Position numbers and translations under genes: made by a program. The notes under the pieces were generated by a model. It was not told the origin of the DNA, did no database searches, and saw nothing but the letters and a program-made list of their open reading frames with translations. From positions 2,294,001 through 2,358,000 of the forward strand of contig NZ_CP018151.1 in the NCBI RefSeq assembly GCF_001889265.1: DNA of 64,000 bases, read 5' to 3'. How positions within the stretch are numbered: position 1 is the first letter of the stretch; the number at the start of each line of letters is the position of its first letter. Source of the stretch: Microbacterium sp. 1.5R. Lineage in GTDB: Bacteria; Actinomycetota; Actinomycetes; Actinomycetales; Microbacteriaceae. This document shows, in pieces, positions 36,553 through 46,814 of the stretch.

Positions 36553-36807
36553 GCGTAGCTCCTTAGACGATGGGATTCGGCCACCAGGATGCTGTCAGCA
36601 CCCCGGGCGAAATCAGAATCGTCCCACCCACCGGCATTCAGACGCCGGCTCCGCACCCTGCCTGCCGGACCCCGTCTGACGACGCGATCCGGTGGAGTGC
36701 AAGACCCGGTAGCCTGGAACGGCAAGCGCGGGTGGGAAGTGAATCCTCTTTCGTACCGGAGCATGACGCTCCGGAGCCCGACAAAGTCTAACAGAAGGCA
36801 AGGCGAA
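36553..36807. promoter_or_regulatory. Divergent infC / DUF1844 leader region
   Basis: 255 bases between two divergent genes. It contains a perfect hairpin CCGGAGC/GCTCCGG (36756-36774) and further GC-rich pairable stretches near 36631-36655 (CCGGC/GCCGG). These could form a structured infC leader, as ribosomal-protein operons often have, but no known family was matched. No gene is apparent. Confidence 0.4.
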
Positions 36808-37206
36808 GTGACGAACCAGGCATCGGATGAGGCTGCACGCGAGCGCGAAGAGCGCTGGGCACGGCAGGAGGAGGCGGCGTCCTCCGCCACGCGGGACATC
36901 GCCGATGTGCCGGCGGTCGAGGTCATCACGACCGCAGCCGTCCACCTCATGAGTGCCGCGGCGGTCAAGCTCGGCCTCGCCGACGACCCGCACGCGGCGG
37001 AGCAGCTCGACCTCGATGAGGCGCGCAAGCTCATCAACGCCCTCGCCGGGCTGATCACCGCCGGCGCACCGGAGATCAGCGACATGCACGCGCGGTCCCT
37101 CCGAGACGGGCTGCGCTCGCTGCAGCTCGCGTTCCGCGAGGCGTCGACCATTCCCGACCCGATCGGCAAGGGTCCGGGCGAGAAGTGGACAGGCCCGGTC
37201 AACTAG
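36808..37206 (+). CDS. DUF1844 family protein
   Basis: 132 residues, starting GTG at 36808 (VTNQASDEAAREREERWARQEEAA). The DUF1844 core is ADVPAVEVITTAAVHLMSAAAVKLGLADDP, then LDLDEARKLINALAGLI and ISDMHARSLRDGLRSLQLAFREAS. Cytoplasmic, function unknown. The longer upstream frame is rejected because it lies in the leader region and lacks similarity. The gene neighbours infC in many actinobacteria. Confidence 0.88.
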   Translation: MTNQASDEAAREREERWARQEEAASSATRDIADVPAVEVITTAAVHLMSAAAVKLGLADDPHAAEQLDLDEARKLINALAGLITAGAPEISDMHARSLRDGLRSLQLAFREASTIPDPIGKGPGEKWTGPVN

Positions 37207-37225
37207 GGACTGCCGGCCGCTGCGG

Positions 37226-37258
37226 CTGACCGGTCGGTGGCAGCACCGAGCCGGTCAG
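37226..37258. terminator. Bidirectional terminator between DUF1844 and sseB
   Basis: CTGACCGG / CCGGTCAG (37226-37233 and 37251-37258) with inner CGGTG/CACCG pairing. It lies between two convergent genes. Confidence 0.6.
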
Positions 37259-38082
37259 GCCGAGCGACGCAGCTTCACGGTGAGAGAGTCGGCGAGCACC
37301 GCGATACGATCATCCGCCGCCCACCGCTGCGCCAGGCGCGCGAGCACGGCGTCGAGCACCTCGCGCTCGAGCCCGTCGACCAGCTCGAGGATGACGATCA
37401 GTTCTGGTCCGCGCAGACGGGCGTCCGGGTCTCCGGCCGCGACGGCGACGTCGATCACGGCGAGTTCATGCGCGACACTCTCCTGCAGAGCAGTGAAGAC
37501 CTCGGGCGAGAGGAAGCTCGGCTCCCACCGATGACCCTGCGCGACCGCCCACACCGCGGGACGACGGAGGACGAACTCGGTGTCCGACGTCGGGTCGAGA
37601 ACGATCAGATCCGTCTCCTCCGCCGACGCTGCGAGAGCGGCGCGCACGGCTTCCACCGGGATCGGACGGGCCGTCGCGTCCCAGCGCTGCATCGCCTCGA
37701 CCGACGAGAACACCGGCTGCACGCGACGACCGTCGGGAGCCGCGACCGTCACGATCGAGAGCTCCTGAGTCTTGTCGACAGCGAGACCGCTCGGCGCCAC
37801 GCCCTCCTCGCCCTTCTCGGCGATGAGCGGGATCAGGACCCGCGCCGAACGGAACGCGTCGACGACCTCGGTCTGAGCACCGTCGCCCGCCCGAAAACGC
37901 AGCAGCGCGTCGAGCAGAACCGGGTCGGCCGATCCGTCGTCGGCGGCATGAGGGTTCGACTGGAAGCTGCGGCCTTCCCAGGGCACACCGGCCGAGTCGC
38001 CCCGATCGCTGGACGGGTGCTCGTGCGACCCATGACGGTCGTGGGGACCGTGGTCCCCGGCGTCGTCAGTCCCCTGCGACAT
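37255..38082 (-). CDS. SseB family protein
   Basis: 275 residues. A poorly conserved, His/Asp-rich N-terminus (about 1-45) is followed by the SseB domain: [37 protein letters not shown], then [41 protein letters not shown]. Function is unknown in actinobacteria. The start at 38082 overlaps the end of hisA by 17 bases, so it is co-transcribed with hisA. Confidence 0.88.
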   Translation of the reverse strand: MSQGTDDAGDHGPHDRHGSHEHPSSDRGDSAGVPWEGRSFQSNPHAADDGSADPVLLDALLRFRAGDGAQTEVVDAFRSARVLIPLIAEKGEEGVAPSGLAVDKTQELSIVTVAAPDGRRVQPVFSSVEAMQRWDATARPIPVEAVRAALAASAEETDLIVLDPTSDTEFVLRRPAVWAVAQGHRWEPSFLSPEVFTALQESVAHELAVIDVAVAAGDPDARLRGPELIVILELVDGLEREVLDAVLARLAQRWAADDRIAVLADSLTVKLRRSA

Positions 38083-38812
38083 CCAGCGCCTCGGCCAGCG
38101 TGAACGCGCCGGCGTAGAGTGCCTTGCCGACGATGGCGCCTTCGACGCCCAGCGGCACCAGTTCGCGGAGCGCCACGATGTCATCGAGGTTCGAGATGCC
38201 TCCGGATGCCACGACGGGCTTCGGGGTGCGGGCTGTGACCTCGCGCAACAGCTCGAGGTTCGGCCCCTTGAGGGTCCCGTCCTTGGTGACGTCGGTCACG
38301 ACGTAACGGCTGCAACCGGCATCCTCGAGGCGCTCGAGCACCTCCCAGAGGTCGCCGCCCTCCTTCGTCCACCCGCGAGCGGCCAGCGTCGTACCGCGGA
38401 CGTCGAGCCCGACAGCGATCGCTTCGCCGTAACGGCTGATCACGTCGGCGGCCCACTCGGGGTTCTCCAGCGCGGCCGTGCCGAGGTTGATGCGGGTCGC
38501 ACCGCTCTCGAGAGCCGCCTCGAGCGTCGCGTCGTCACGGATGCCGCCGGACAGCTCGACGTTGACGTTCTTGAACTGCTTGATGACCTTGCGGAGGATC
38601 GGTGCGTTGCTGCCGCGTCCGAAAGCGGCATCGAGGTCGACGAGATGGATCCACTTCGCCCCCTGTGCGACCCACTCCCCCGCGGCGTCGAGCGGGTCGC
38701 CGTAGCTGGTCTCGGTGCCGGCCTCACCCTGAGTGAGGCGGACGGCCTTGCCCCCGGCGACATCGACGGCGGGAAGAAGGGTGAGAGCGGGAGACTGCGC
38801 GAAGTCGTTCAT
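38066..38812 (-). CDS. hisA: Phosphoribosyl isomerase HisA/PriA
   Basis: 248-residue TIM barrel. [39 protein letters not shown] and [19 protein letters not shown] carry the two catalytic Asp residues (positions about 17 and 178). In actinobacteria this protein often also serves as TrpF (PriA). The extended ligand loop with AGTETSYG is consistent with PriA, but dual activity is inference. It is separated from hisH by an opposite-strand gene. Confidence 0.94.
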   Translation of the reverse strand: MNDFAQSPALTLLPAVDVAGGKAVRLTQGEAGTETSYGDPLDAAGEWVAQGAKWIHLVDLDAAFGRGSNAPILRKVIKQFKNVNVELSGGIRDDATLEAALESGATRINLGTAALENPEWAADVISRYGEAIAVGLDVRGTTLAARGWTKEGGDLWEVLERLEDAGCSRYVVTDVTKDGTLKGPNLELLREVTARTPKPVVASGGISNLDDIVALRELVPLGVEGAIVGKALYAGAFTLAEALDVAGD

Positions 38813-38968
38813 GACGTCCTCAGGTGAGATGGAGAGACCGATTCGTCGGCACGAGAATCGACACTAGCCCGCGTATCGGCCCGCTCCAAAACGATGACAG
38901 CAGAGAACCTCCCGTGCCACGCGGTAGCCTCGATGACGCCCCTGTTTCGGTGTGTGAGGAGATGTTCC

Positions 38969-40486
38969 ATGGTGCGCGATGCGGAAGCGCGAGGAGGCGG
39001 ACCCCTGCGACGCGGGAATGCGCTGCCTCCCGAGACTCCGGATGAGCGCGCTCAGATGCCGGCTGGACCCGACGCGGAGCCCACAGCCCCGCACCCCCGA
39101 CCGGCACCCCAGCCCGCCCCCGCGCCGGGGACACGAGCCGCAGCGGCATGGGCAGCAGCCTCCGCCGCAACTCCTCCTTCCGATGATGCGCGACCGGCCA
39201 CGCCCGCTGTACCGATCTCCGCACCGCCTTCGGTCCCCGCTGCGCCACCCGCCGCCCCTGCAGTACCGCCCGCGCCCTCAGCCGCATCGCCCGCAGCCCC
39301 TGCGGCACCGACGACGCCGGCACCTTCCGGTGCGCCCGCTGCGACCGGATCGCTTTCGACCGCGTGGTCGGAACAGCAGAGCTCTTCGACTCAGGACAGC
39401 ACCGCGCGGCCCGCCGTTCCGGCGGCCACGGCACCGCGCCCCCAGTCTTCCGACGTACCCCCCGCTCCGCCGCTGCCCGTGCCCGCCTCGGCCCCGTCCG
39501 CGCCCAACGCCGCCGCTGCAGAGTCGGCGTCCTCGGCATCCTCGCGTCGTCAGCAGCGCGAGCAGGGAGTGGGGCGTCGCTCGTTCCTTCAGGAGGAGCG
39601 CCGTGAGGAGCCAGCGCGTCAGGGCGGACGCGGGCTGCTCAACCGCGTCGGGTTCACCCTCGGCCCGAGCGCTCGCGAACGCGCCGTCCGCGACGACGAG
39701 CACGCGGTGAGCCGCCATTGGCCGGGCCCCCGCACCGTCGCTGTCGTCAACGGGAAGGGCGGGGCGGGAAAGACACCGGCCACCGTGCTGCTGTCGGCGG
39801 TCTTCGCGCAGTACGGCGGCGCCGGGGTTCTCGCGTGGGACAACAACCAGACCCGCGGCACCCTCGGCTGGCGCACCGAGACGGGGGCGCACGATCGCAC
39901 ACTGCTCGAACTGCTTCCGCAGACCCAGCGCCTGCTCGGAGCCCAGGGACAGTCAGCCGACCTCGCGCACTTCGTGCATCACCAGCCGCAGGAGAAGTAC
40001 GACGTCCTGCGGTCGAAGCCCGTCCGACTGGCCCACGAGAATCGGCTCCGGCCGAGTGACGTCGACTCCATCCACGCGATCGCGGCCAAGTTCTACCGTC
40101 TGATCATCATCGACTCCGGCAACGACGAGTCCGATCCGATGTGGCTGCGGATGATCGACCTCGCCGACCAGATCGTCGTGGCGACGACGACACGTGACGA
40201 CCATGCCGAGGCCGGGGCGCTGCTGCTCGAGGCACTCGAAGACCGCGACGAGCGATCCGCACGGTTGGCTCGCGAGTCAGTGGTCGTCGTCAGCCAGGCG
40301 GACCCGAAGGCATCCCCCGCCGAAGTCGCAGACGTCATCGCCGGATATCAGCCGCTCGCGCGCGAAGTCGTCGGCATCCCCTTCGATCGGGAGATGGTCG
40401 ACGGCCACCTCCGTCTTCGCGCACTCGCGGCGCCGACGCAGCGGTCGTGGCTCTCTGCCGCGGCCGCCGTCGCCCGAGGCTTCTGA
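38969..40486 (+). CDS. MinD/ParA-like ATPase with Pro/Ala-rich N-terminus
   Basis: 505 residues. The first 180 are Pro/Ala/Ser-rich and probably disordered, then an Arg/Glu-rich linker. The ATPase domain starts near 250 with VAVVNGKGGAGKTP (residues about 257-270), a deviant Walker A in which the residue after GKT is Pro. WDNNQTRGTLGWRTE and IIIDSGNDESDP (Walker B-like) follow. The architecture resembles EspI-type proteins near type VII secretion loci, but no such genes are in this window, so the role in partitioning or secretion is open. Start ATG has AGGAGA seven bases upstream. It lies between hisA and hisH in the opposite orientation. Confidence 0.82.
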   Translation: MVRDAEARGGGPLRRGNALPPETPDERAQMPAGPDAEPTAPHPRPAPQPAPAPGTRAAAAWAAASAATPPSDDARPATPAVPISAPPSVPAAPPAAPAVPPAPSAASPAAPAAPTTPAPSGAPAATGSLSTAWSEQQSSSTQDSTARPAVPAATAPRPQSSDVPPAPPLPVPASAPSAPNAAAAESASSASSRRQQREQGVGRRSFLQEERREEPARQGGRGLLNRVGFTLGPSARERAVRDDEHAVSRHWPGPRTVAVVNGKGGAGKTPATVLLSAVFAQYGGAGVLAWDNNQTRGTLGWRTETGAHDRTLLELLPQTQRLLGAQGQSADLAHFVHHQPQEKYDVLRSKPVRLAHENRLRPSDVDSIHAIAAKFYRLIIIDSGNDESDPMWLRMIDLADQIVVATTTRDDHAEAGALLLEALEDRDERSARLARESVVVVSQADPKASPAEVADVIAGYQPLAREVVGIPFDREMVDGHLRLRALAAPTQRSWLSAAAAVARGF

Positions 40487-40561
40487 GCCGTTCGGCAGTG
40501 GACCCGGCGGATCGGTCGTCCGAGGTTCGGATCGACGGCGGCTCAGCGGGCTGCCGACGCG

Positions 40562-41203
40562 TCAGGACCGAAGGCTGTCGACCCAGTTGCGGAGCAGCTG
40601 GATTCCGGCCTCGCCGGACTTCTCAGGATGGAACTGCGTCGCGGAGAGCGGCCCGTTCTCGACCGCAGCGAGGAACGGATCGCCGTACGTCGACCACGTG
40701 AGCACCGGCTGAGGGAACGGCGGGATGACATCGAGCTCCCACGACTGCGCGGCGTAGGAATGCACGAAGTAGAAGCGTTCGTTCTCGATGCCCTTGAACA
40801 GCACCGATTCGGCGCCCGGCTCGACCGTGTTCCACCCCATGTGCGGCAGCACCGGCGCGTTGAGCTCCGTGACCGCTCCCGGCCATTCGCCGAGACCCTC
40901 GGAATCGTGCCCGCGCTCGACACCGTGCGCGAACAGAACCTGCATGCCGACGCAGATGCCGAGCACCGGGCGCCCGCCTGCGAGCCGGCGATCGATGATC
41001 TCGTCGCCGCCGTGCGCGTAGAGCGCATCGCGCACGGCCTGGAACGCGCCGACCCCCGGCACCACGAGACCGTCTGCCTCGAGCGCTTCCGTGCGGTCGC
41101 GCGTCAGCACCGCATCAGCACCGGCGGCGATGAGCGCCTTGACAGCCGAGTGGATGTTGCCGGATTCGTAATCGAAGACGGCGACCCGGGGAGCCCTGCT
41201 CAC
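40562..41203 (-). CDS. hisH: Imidazole glycerol phosphate synthase subunit HisH
   Basis: 213-residue glutaminase subunit. Class I amidotransferase features: catalytic Cys in [12 protein letters not shown], conserved GVGAF loop (PGVGAFQAV), and a C-terminal [12 protein letters not shown] with the His/Glu of the triad. It supplies ammonia to HisF, whose gene is not in the window. GTG start overlaps the hisB stop by four bases. Confidence 0.96.
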   Translation of the reverse strand: MSRAPRVAVFDYESGNIHSAVKALIAAGADAVLTRDRTEALEADGLVVPGVGAFQAVRDALYAHGGDEIIDRRLAGGRPVLGICVGMQVLFAHGVERGHDSEGLGEWPGAVTELNAPVLPHMGWNTVEPGAESVLFKGIENERFYFVHSYAAQSWELDVIPPFPQPVLTWSTYGDPFLAAVENGPLSATQFHPEKSGEAGIQLLRNWVDSLRS

Positions 41204-41817
41204 AGTGCGCCCTTCGTCGACGGGATGCCGTCGACCAGAGGGTCGAGGGCCTTGGCCTGGCGGAACGCCCGAGCGAATGCCTTGTACTCGGCTTCGGCGA
41301 TGTGGTGGGGGTCGCGGCCCCCGAGAACGCGCACGTGCACCGTGAGTCCCGCGTTGAAGGTGATGGCCTCGAACGTGTGGCGCACGAGCGAACCGGTGAA
41401 GTGGCCGCCGATGAGGTGGTGCTCGAAACCGGCAGGCTCCCCCGTGTGAACGAGATAGGGACGCCCCGAGATGTCCACGACAGCCTGAGCGAGCGCCTCG
41501 TCGAGCGGCACGAGAGCGTCGCCGTATCGCGAGATGCCTGACTTGTCGCCCAGCGCCTCACGGATGGCCTGACCGAGAACGATCGAGATGTCCTCCACGG
41601 TGTGGTGTGCGTCGATCTGCGTGTCCCCCGAGGCGCGCACCGTGAGGTCCGTGAGCGAGTGCTTCGCGAAAGCCGTCAGCATGTGATCGAAGAACGGCAC
41701 CGACGTGTCGATACGGCTCGCACCGGTGCCGTCGAGGTTCAGCTCGAGCTCGACGGTGGACTCCGACGTGCTGCGCACACGCGTGGCGGTGCGCGGGGTC
41801 TGGGCGGGGCTGCTCAT
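41200..41817 (-). CDS. hisB: Imidazoleglycerol-phosphate dehydratase
   Basis: 205 residues, monofunctional HisB. Paired metal-binding motifs [14 protein letters not shown] and, toward the C-terminus, the [24 protein letters not shown] segment match the Mn-dependent family. [17 protein letters not shown] is also present. It overlaps hisC and hisH by four bases. Confidence 0.97.
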   Translation of the reverse strand: MSSPAQTPRTATRVRSTSESTVELELNLDGTGASRIDTSVPFFDHMLTAFAKHSLTDLTVRASGDTQIDAHHTVEDISIVLGQAIREALGDKSGISRYGDALVPLDEALAQAVVDISGRPYLVHTGEPAGFEHHLIGGHFTGSLVRHTFEAITFNAGLTVHVRVLGGRDPHHIAEAEYKAFARAFRQAKALDPLVDGIPSTKGAL

Positions 41818-42908
41818 GAAGCCGATCCTATCGAGGCGAGGGCATCGAGGAATGCCGTGGTCTCCGCCTCGGTGCCCGCGGTGACGCGGAGGTGCCCGGG
41901 GATCCCGACGTCGCGGATGAGAACACCCTGCTCGTAGAGCTGCTGCCAGACCTTCTGGGGCTCTGCGACGCCCCCGAACAGGACGAAGTTCGACCAGGAC
42001 TCATGCGGGGTGTACCCCAGCGCCTCGAGTGTCGCGGAGATGCGATCCCGCTGCTCGACGATCTCCTCGACCATGCCGAGCATCACGTCGGAGTTGCGCA
42101 GAGCGGCGACGGCTGCGGCCTGCGTGAGAGCGCTGAGGTGGTACGGCAGGCGCACGAGCCGCAGAGCGTCGATGAAGGCAGGATCCGCGGCGAGGTACCC
42201 CACGCGGGCACCCGCGAAGGCGAAGGCCTTGCTCATCGTGCGGGAGACGGCGAGCCGCGGTCGTCCCTCGAGAAGGGTCAGAGCCGATGCCGCGTCGTGC
42301 GGCGCGAACTCCTGGTACGCCTCGTCGACGACGACGATTCCGTTCGACGCCTCGTACACGGCTTCGACGACGTCGAGGCCCAGCGGCGTGCCTGTCGGAT
42401 TGTTCGGAGAGCACAGCAGGATGACGTCAGGATCGACATCTCGCACCTGCGATGCCGCCTCTTCGGGGGTGATCGTGTAGTCGGGCTGCCTGGTGCCGGC
42501 GACCCAGCGCGCTCCGGTGCCCTTCGAGATCAGCGGATACATCGAGTAGGTCGGGGCGAAGCTGAACGCCGTGCGGCCCGGCCCGCCGAACGCCTGCAGA
42601 ATGTGCTGAAGGACCTCGTTCGACCCGTTGCCCGCCCAGATCTGAGCCGGTTCGAGACCATGACCGAGGTACTCCGCGAACCCTTCCCGGAGCGTGGTGA
42701 ACTCGCGATCCGGGTAGCGGTTGACATCGCGGAGCGCGACCGCGATGTCGTCCAGGATGTCACTGGCGACCGCGTCGGGAACTGGATGCGTGTTCTCGTT
42801 GACGTTGAGTGCGATCGGAAGAGGCGCTTGCGGCGCTCCATAGGGCGTGAGCCCTCGGAGGTCGTCGCGAAGAGGGAGGTCGGCGAGTGATGCAGTCACC
42901 CTTCCCAT
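41814..42908 (-). CDS. hisC: Histidinol-phosphate aminotransferase
   Basis: 364 residues, class II PLP aminotransferase. [40 protein letters not shown] and the PLP lysine in [19 protein letters not shown] are visible. It starts the visible hisC-hisB-hisH run; hisD is not present upstream. Confidence 0.96.
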   Translation of the reverse strand: MGRVTASLADLPLRDDLRGLTPYGAPQAPLPIALNVNENTHPVPDAVASDILDDIAVALRDVNRYPDREFTTLREGFAEYLGHGLEPAQIWAGNGSNEVLQHILQAFGGPGRTAFSFAPTYSMYPLISKGTGARWVAGTRQPDYTITPEEAASQVRDVDPDVILLCSPNNPTGTPLGLDVVEAVYEASNGIVVVDEAYQEFAPHDAASALTLLEGRPRLAVSRTMSKAFAFAGARVGYLAADPAFIDALRLVRLPYHLSALTQAAAVAALRNSDVMLGMVEEIVEQRDRISATLEALGYTPHESWSNFVLFGGVAEPQKVWQQLYEQGVLIRDVGIPGHLRVTAGTEAETTAFLDALASIGSAS

Positions 42909-42999
42909 GGTAGGCCGCCTTCGCTACACAGACGCTCGTGGTGACGGAGTGTGAACGCGCTTCCGCGCCGCACCGCTCGATCGAACGGCCCTCACGGGT

Positions 43000-43362
43000 T
43001 CATTCCGAATACTGCGCCGGAATCGCCAGCTCCTGGCCGATCTGCAGCTCGCCGCCGCGCAGCAGGTTCAGACGCGTGATGTCGCCGATCACGTCGCGCG
43101 GATCCGCGCCGGGGGCCACGCTCTCAGCGATCGACCACAGCGTGTCGCCGGGCATCACCGTCACCGTCGCGAACGATGCCGTGGCAGTCTGCTCGCCTGA
43201 GGCCATCGCACTGCCGCCGCTGAGTGCGGCGAATGCGATCCCGGCTGCGAGCGGCACGGCCGCGACAGCGAGAACGACACGTCGACCGCGCGCCGTCAGC
43301 TTGAGCCGCGTCGCCGGACGAGCCGGAAGGACTGCTGCACTGCTGAAGGTGATGGTGCTCAT
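43000..43362 (-). CDS. LysM protein divergent from lexA
   Basis: 120 residues. A basic N-terminal stretch and one hydrophobic segment (VVLAVAAVPLAAGIAFAALS) are followed by a single LysM domain: ATVTVMPGDTLWSIAESVAPGADPRDVIGDITRLNLL and a QIGQEL close. The location, divergent from lexA, matches YneA/DivS-type SOS-induced cell division suppressors, which are small membrane LysM proteins. The role is therefore inferred from size, architecture and context. Confidence 0.88.
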   Translation of the reverse strand: MSTITFSSAAVLPARPATRLKLTARGRRVVLAVAAVPLAAGIAFAALSGGSAMASGEQTATASFATVTVMPGDTLWSIAESVAPGADPRDVIGDITRLNLLRGGELQIGQELAIPAQYSE

Positions 43363-43474
43363 GTCGTGCTCCTCTGCATCTACCGCGTGGGCGGTGAAGT
43401 TGGCGTAGCGTTCGCATTCGCGCCTCGGCCGGGAGCCGTGAATGCGAAGCTACGTTCCGAAGTTATCTTCGAAT

Positions 43475-43488
43475 TCGAACATCTGTCA
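43475..43488. promoter_or_regulatory. Possible SOS (LexA) box
   Basis: TCGAACATCTGTCA in the 282-base divergent lexA/LysM region resembles the actinobacterial LexA site TCGAAC-N4-GTTCGA: the left half is perfect and the right half partial. An overlapping TTCGAATTCGAA palindrome (43469-43480) adds a second potential half-site. Candidate only. Confidence 0.45.
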
Positions 43489-43644
43489 AGCGTTCTTCGA
43501 AACAGAAGTCCGGGAATCGGCCGACACGCTCGAACAGATCTTCCACTTCGGCGCGATTCTCGGATACGGTTTCGATGTCAACACCCCACCACGGGCCTCC
43601 GACATTCGAACTGAGACGCCGGAATCGCACACCTGAGGAGCACC

Positions 43645-44331
43645 ATGAGCGACATCTCCGCCCCCGACGCCGACGTCCCGCGCACCCGTCGCCGCAAGAG
43701 CCTGAGTCCCAAGCAGATGGCGATCCTCGAGGTCATCCAGACGTCGATCAGCCGTCACGGGTACCCGCCGAGCATGAGAGAGATCGGCGACGCCGTGGGC
43801 CTCAAGTCGCTGTCCAGCGTGACCCATCAGCTCGGCCAGCTCGAGCTGAGCGGATATCTGCGACGCGACCCCGGCAAGACCCGTGCCATGGAAGTGCTCA
43901 TCGACCTCCCCGGCACCAGCGGAGAGAATCCCGCCGATGTGGCGACCCCCGTGGGCGATGCGGCGCTCGTGCCGCTCGTCGGCCGCATCGCCGCAGGTGT
44001 CCCGATCACTGCCGACCAGCAGGTCGAGGAGATCTTCCCGCTCCCCCGGCAGCTCGTCGGCAAGGGCGACCTGTTCATGCTCAAGGTGTCCGGCGAATCG
44101 ATGATCGATGCGGCGATCTGCGACGGCGACTGGGTCGTGGTGCGGTCGCAGAGCAGCGCCGAGAACGGCGAGATCGTCGCCGCCATGCTCGACGGCGAGG
44201 CGACGGTGAAGGTTCTCCGTCGACGCGACGGCCACACCTGGCTGCTGCCTCGCAACTCCGCATTCGAGCCGATCCTCGGCGACGAGTCCGTCATCCTCGG
44301 CAAGATCGTCGCCGTGCTCCGCGCGGTCTGA
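43645..44331 (+). CDS. lexA: LexA SOS repressor
   Basis: 228 residues. N-terminal winged HTH (about 20-85: [24 protein letters not shown]), then the autocleavage site A117-G118 in RIAAGVP. The S24 dyad is S152 in VSGESM and K189 in ATVKVL. It represses SOS genes and self-cleaves with RecA-ssDNA. It is divergent from a LysM gene. Confidence 0.97.
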   Translation: MSDISAPDADVPRTRRRKSLSPKQMAILEVIQTSISRHGYPPSMREIGDAVGLKSLSSVTHQLGQLELSGYLRRDPGKTRAMEVLIDLPGTSGENPADVATPVGDAALVPLVGRIAAGVPITADQQVEEIFPLPRQLVGKGDLFMLKVSGESMIDAAICDGDWVVVRSQSSAENGEIVAAMLDGEATVKVLRRRDGHTWLLPRNSAFEPILGDESVILGKIVAVLRAV

Positions 44332-44386
44332 CTCCCCCCCCCGCCCTGCGGTGACGGCGGGCGTCGACGCACCATAGGCTCGAACC

Positions 44387-46252
44387 ATGTCGTCGCCGTT
44401 CGGTACCTGGACCTCTCCGTTCACCCCCGACCGGATCGCCGCGTCGTCTCCGCGGATCGATGGCAGCGCCTTCGTGGCCGACGAGATCTGGTGGGGTGAG
44501 TCGATCCCTGCCGAAGGCGGTCGCCTGACCGTGCGAAGTTCGACGGGTGCCGAGATCCTTCCCGCGCCATGGAGTGCTCGGTCTCGCGTCCACGAGTACG
44601 GCGGCGGGGCGTGGACCGCGGATGCCGACGGCACGCTGTACTTCGTCGATGCCGAGGATCAGCGCGTGCACCGCATGCCCCGCGGCGGTGTCCCCGTTCC
44701 TCTGACACCCCCGGGCCCGGCGCACGGCGGTCTGCGTCTGCAGAGCGGCCGCCTGTTCGCCGTGCGGGAGGATCTGTCCGTCTCCCCTCACCGACGCGCC
44801 ATCATCGAGATCCCGACCGACGGGTCGGCATCCGACCGGCCTGCGCTGTTGAAGACCCTCGTTGAAGGCGAGTCGTTCTACGCTCATCCGGCACTGTCTC
44901 CCGACGGTTCTCGTGCAGCGTGGGTCGAGTGGTCCGGCGATCGGATGCCGTGGCAGCGAGCGTCGTTGGTGATCTCGGACGGCACCGCGCGCACAGAGCT
45001 GTCCACTCGCGCCGCGCTGCAGCCCGAGTGGACGGCTGACGACGAGATCGTGTACTCCGACGATCCCTCGGGCCGCTGGGCTCTGCACCGACAGCGTGTC
45101 AGCGGAGCCCAGGCGGTCGGCACGGCGGAGCAGATCATCGACGACGACGCCGACACGGGATACGGCCTCTGGGTGCTCGGCAATCGCTGGTACCGCCCGC
45201 TCGCCGACGGTCGCGTCGTGGCTGTGCGCACGAACGGTCGCGACCGGGTCGTCGTCATCGACCCCGACGGCAGCGCCCACCGCATTCCCCTCCCCGCAGA
45301 CGGCCACGTGAGTGTCGACGATGTCGCGGGCTCCCGCGTGCTGCTCTCCGGAAACAGCTCGACGACAGAACCCGGGGTCTGGTGCGTCGACGTCGACACG
45401 GGTCGCGTCGAGGCCGTCGCGGGAGCTGCGCCGACCGATCCTGCGTGGATGCCGCCCGCATCCGAGGTCCTGGTCGACGGCTCGCACGGGCCCGTCCATG
45501 CCTTCGCGTACCCGCCGACGAATCCCTCGGCCCACGCTCCGGCCGCGGATGACGAGCTCCCGCCCTACATCGTGCTCGTCCACGGCGGCCCGACCGCGCA
45601 TGTGACCGGCGCGGCGTCCGCCGCCGTCGCGTTCTGGACGAGCCGCGGCATCGGCGTGCTCGACGTCAACTACGGCGGATCGACGGGCTACGGCCGTGCG
45701 TACCGCGAACGGCTGGACGGCGGATGGGGCGTGGTCGACGTCGACGACGTGATCGCAGCGGCCCGCGGCCTCGCCGATGCCGGGCTCGCGGATCCCGCCC
45801 GCATCGCGATCAGAGGCGGCTCGGCGGGCGGTTGGACAGTGCTCTCGTCGCTGGTGCGGGGAGGGACGTTCGCCGCGGGGATCAGCCGATACGGAGTGGT
45901 CGACCTGCAGATGCTGAGCGCGCACTCCCACGACTTCGAGGCGCACTACATCGAGGGGCTGGTGGGTCCGCTGCCCGAGGCGGAGGCACTCTACGTCGCG
46001 CGTTCGCCCCTGACACACGCCGACCGGATCGACGTGCCGGTGCTGCTGATGCAGGGTGCGGACGACCGTGTCGTGCCACCGGCACAGTCCGAGGCGATCC
46101 GCGATGCGCTGGCGACGAGTGGTGTGGAGCACGAGTACGTGCTGTACCCGGGTCAGGGCCATGGCTTCCGGTCGAGCGAGACGATCATCGACGCCCTCGA
46201 GAGGGAGCTCGCTTTCCTCGGACGCGTGTTCGGATTCACGCCCGCGCGCTGA
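44387..46252 (+). CDS. S9 family peptidase (prolyl oligopeptidase/acylaminoacyl type)
   Basis: 621 residues. The N-terminal two-thirds (about 1-370) is a beta-propeller-like domain with repeated WD/YxxD stretches and DGSRAAWVEWSGDRMPW. The C-terminal alpha/beta-hydrolase has nucleophile S479 in RGGSAGGW, Asp near 559 (QGADDRVVPP) and His near 592 (PGQGHGF). No signal peptide, so cytoplasmic. It probably cleaves N-blocked or proline-containing peptides. Its stop is adjacent to the smpB stop (convergent). Confidence 0.93.
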   Translation: MSSPFGTWTSPFTPDRIAASSPRIDGSAFVADEIWWGESIPAEGGRLTVRSSTGAEILPAPWSARSRVHEYGGGAWTADADGTLYFVDAEDQRVHRMPRGGVPVPLTPPGPAHGGLRLQSGRLFAVREDLSVSPHRRAIIEIPTDGSASDRPALLKTLVEGESFYAHPALSPDGSRAAWVEWSGDRMPWQRASLVISDGTARTELSTRAALQPEWTADDEIVYSDDPSGRWALHRQRVSGAQAVGTAEQIIDDDADTGYGLWVLGNRWYRPLADGRVVAVRTNGRDRVVVIDPDGSAHRIPLPADGHVSVDDVAGSRVLLSGNSSTTEPGVWCVDVDTGRVEAVAGAAPTDPAWMPPASEVLVDGSHGPVHAFAYPPTNPSAHAPAADDELPPYIVLVHGGPTAHVTGAASAAVAFWTSRGIGVLDVNYGGSTGYGRAYRERLDGGWGVVDVDDVIAAARGLADAGLADPARIAIRGGSAGGWTVLSSLVRGGTFAAGISRYGVVDLQMLSAHSHDFEAHYIEGLVGPLPEAEALYVARSPLTHADRIDVPVLLMQGADDRVVPPAQSEAIRDALATSGVEHEYVLYPGQGHGFRSSETIIDALERELAFLGRVFGFTPAR

Positions 46253-46729
46253 TCACTCCCCCACGCGGTTGCGCAGGCGCATCGCGCGCTCGGCTTCGCG
46301 GGTGTCCTGACGCTCGCGGAGGGTCTGGCGCTTGTCGAACTCGCGCTTTCCCTTGGCGAGAGCGATCTCGACCTTGGCGCGACCGTCGGAGAAGTACAGC
46401 TTCAGCGGGATCAGCGTGTAGCCGCCGGCGGAGACCGCGTGCTGCAGCTTCGCGATCTCCTCACGGTGCAGCAGCAGCTTGCGGACGCGCTTCGCCGAAT
46501 GGTTGGTCCAGTGGCCCTGCGAGTACTCCGGGATGTGCACCGAGTCGAGAAAGACCTCGTTCCCCTTGACGAACGCATATCCGTCGCTCAGGTTCGCGCG
46601 CCCCTGGCGCAGTGACTTCACCTCGGTGCCGGTGAGCACCATCCCCGCCTCGTACGACTTCTCGATGTTGTAGTCGTGACGTGCGCGACGATTGGTCGCG
46701 ACGACCTTCTCCCCGCGTTCCCTGGGCAT
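46253..46729 (-). CDS. smpB: SsrA-binding protein SmpB
   Basis: 158 residues, with KVVATNRRARHDYNIEKSYEAGMVLTGTEVKSLR and a C-terminal basic tail (RKREFDKRQTLRERQDTREAERA). It brings tmRNA to stalled ribosomes. The ATG at 46729 has GGAGA about seven bases upstream; a longer frame upstream is rejected. No ssrA gene is seen in the short gap to ftsX. Confidence 0.96.
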   Translation of the reverse strand: MPRERGEKVVATNRRARHDYNIEKSYEAGMVLTGTEVKSLRQGRANLSDGYAFVKGNEVFLDSVHIPEYSQGHWTNHSAKRVRKLLLHREEIAKLQHAVSAGGYTLIPLKLYFSDGRAKVEIALAKGKREFDKRQTLRERQDTREAERAMRLRNRVGE

Positions 46730-46814
46730 GATTCTCTCCTGATCCGCGTCGCGCAATGGTTCCGGTGCCCGTCACGGGCGCACGACAGCCTGTCAGTCTA
46801 TACCGGCGCGCGGG

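Noticed and set aside
38894..38968. An extended N-terminus for the MinD-like protein
   Set aside because: The ATG at 38969 has a clear AGGAGA site, while the upstream start at 38894 has none.
46730..46814. A tmRNA gene next to smpB
   Set aside because: The gap is only about 85 bases, too short for ssrA, and no Ala-type acceptor was seen.
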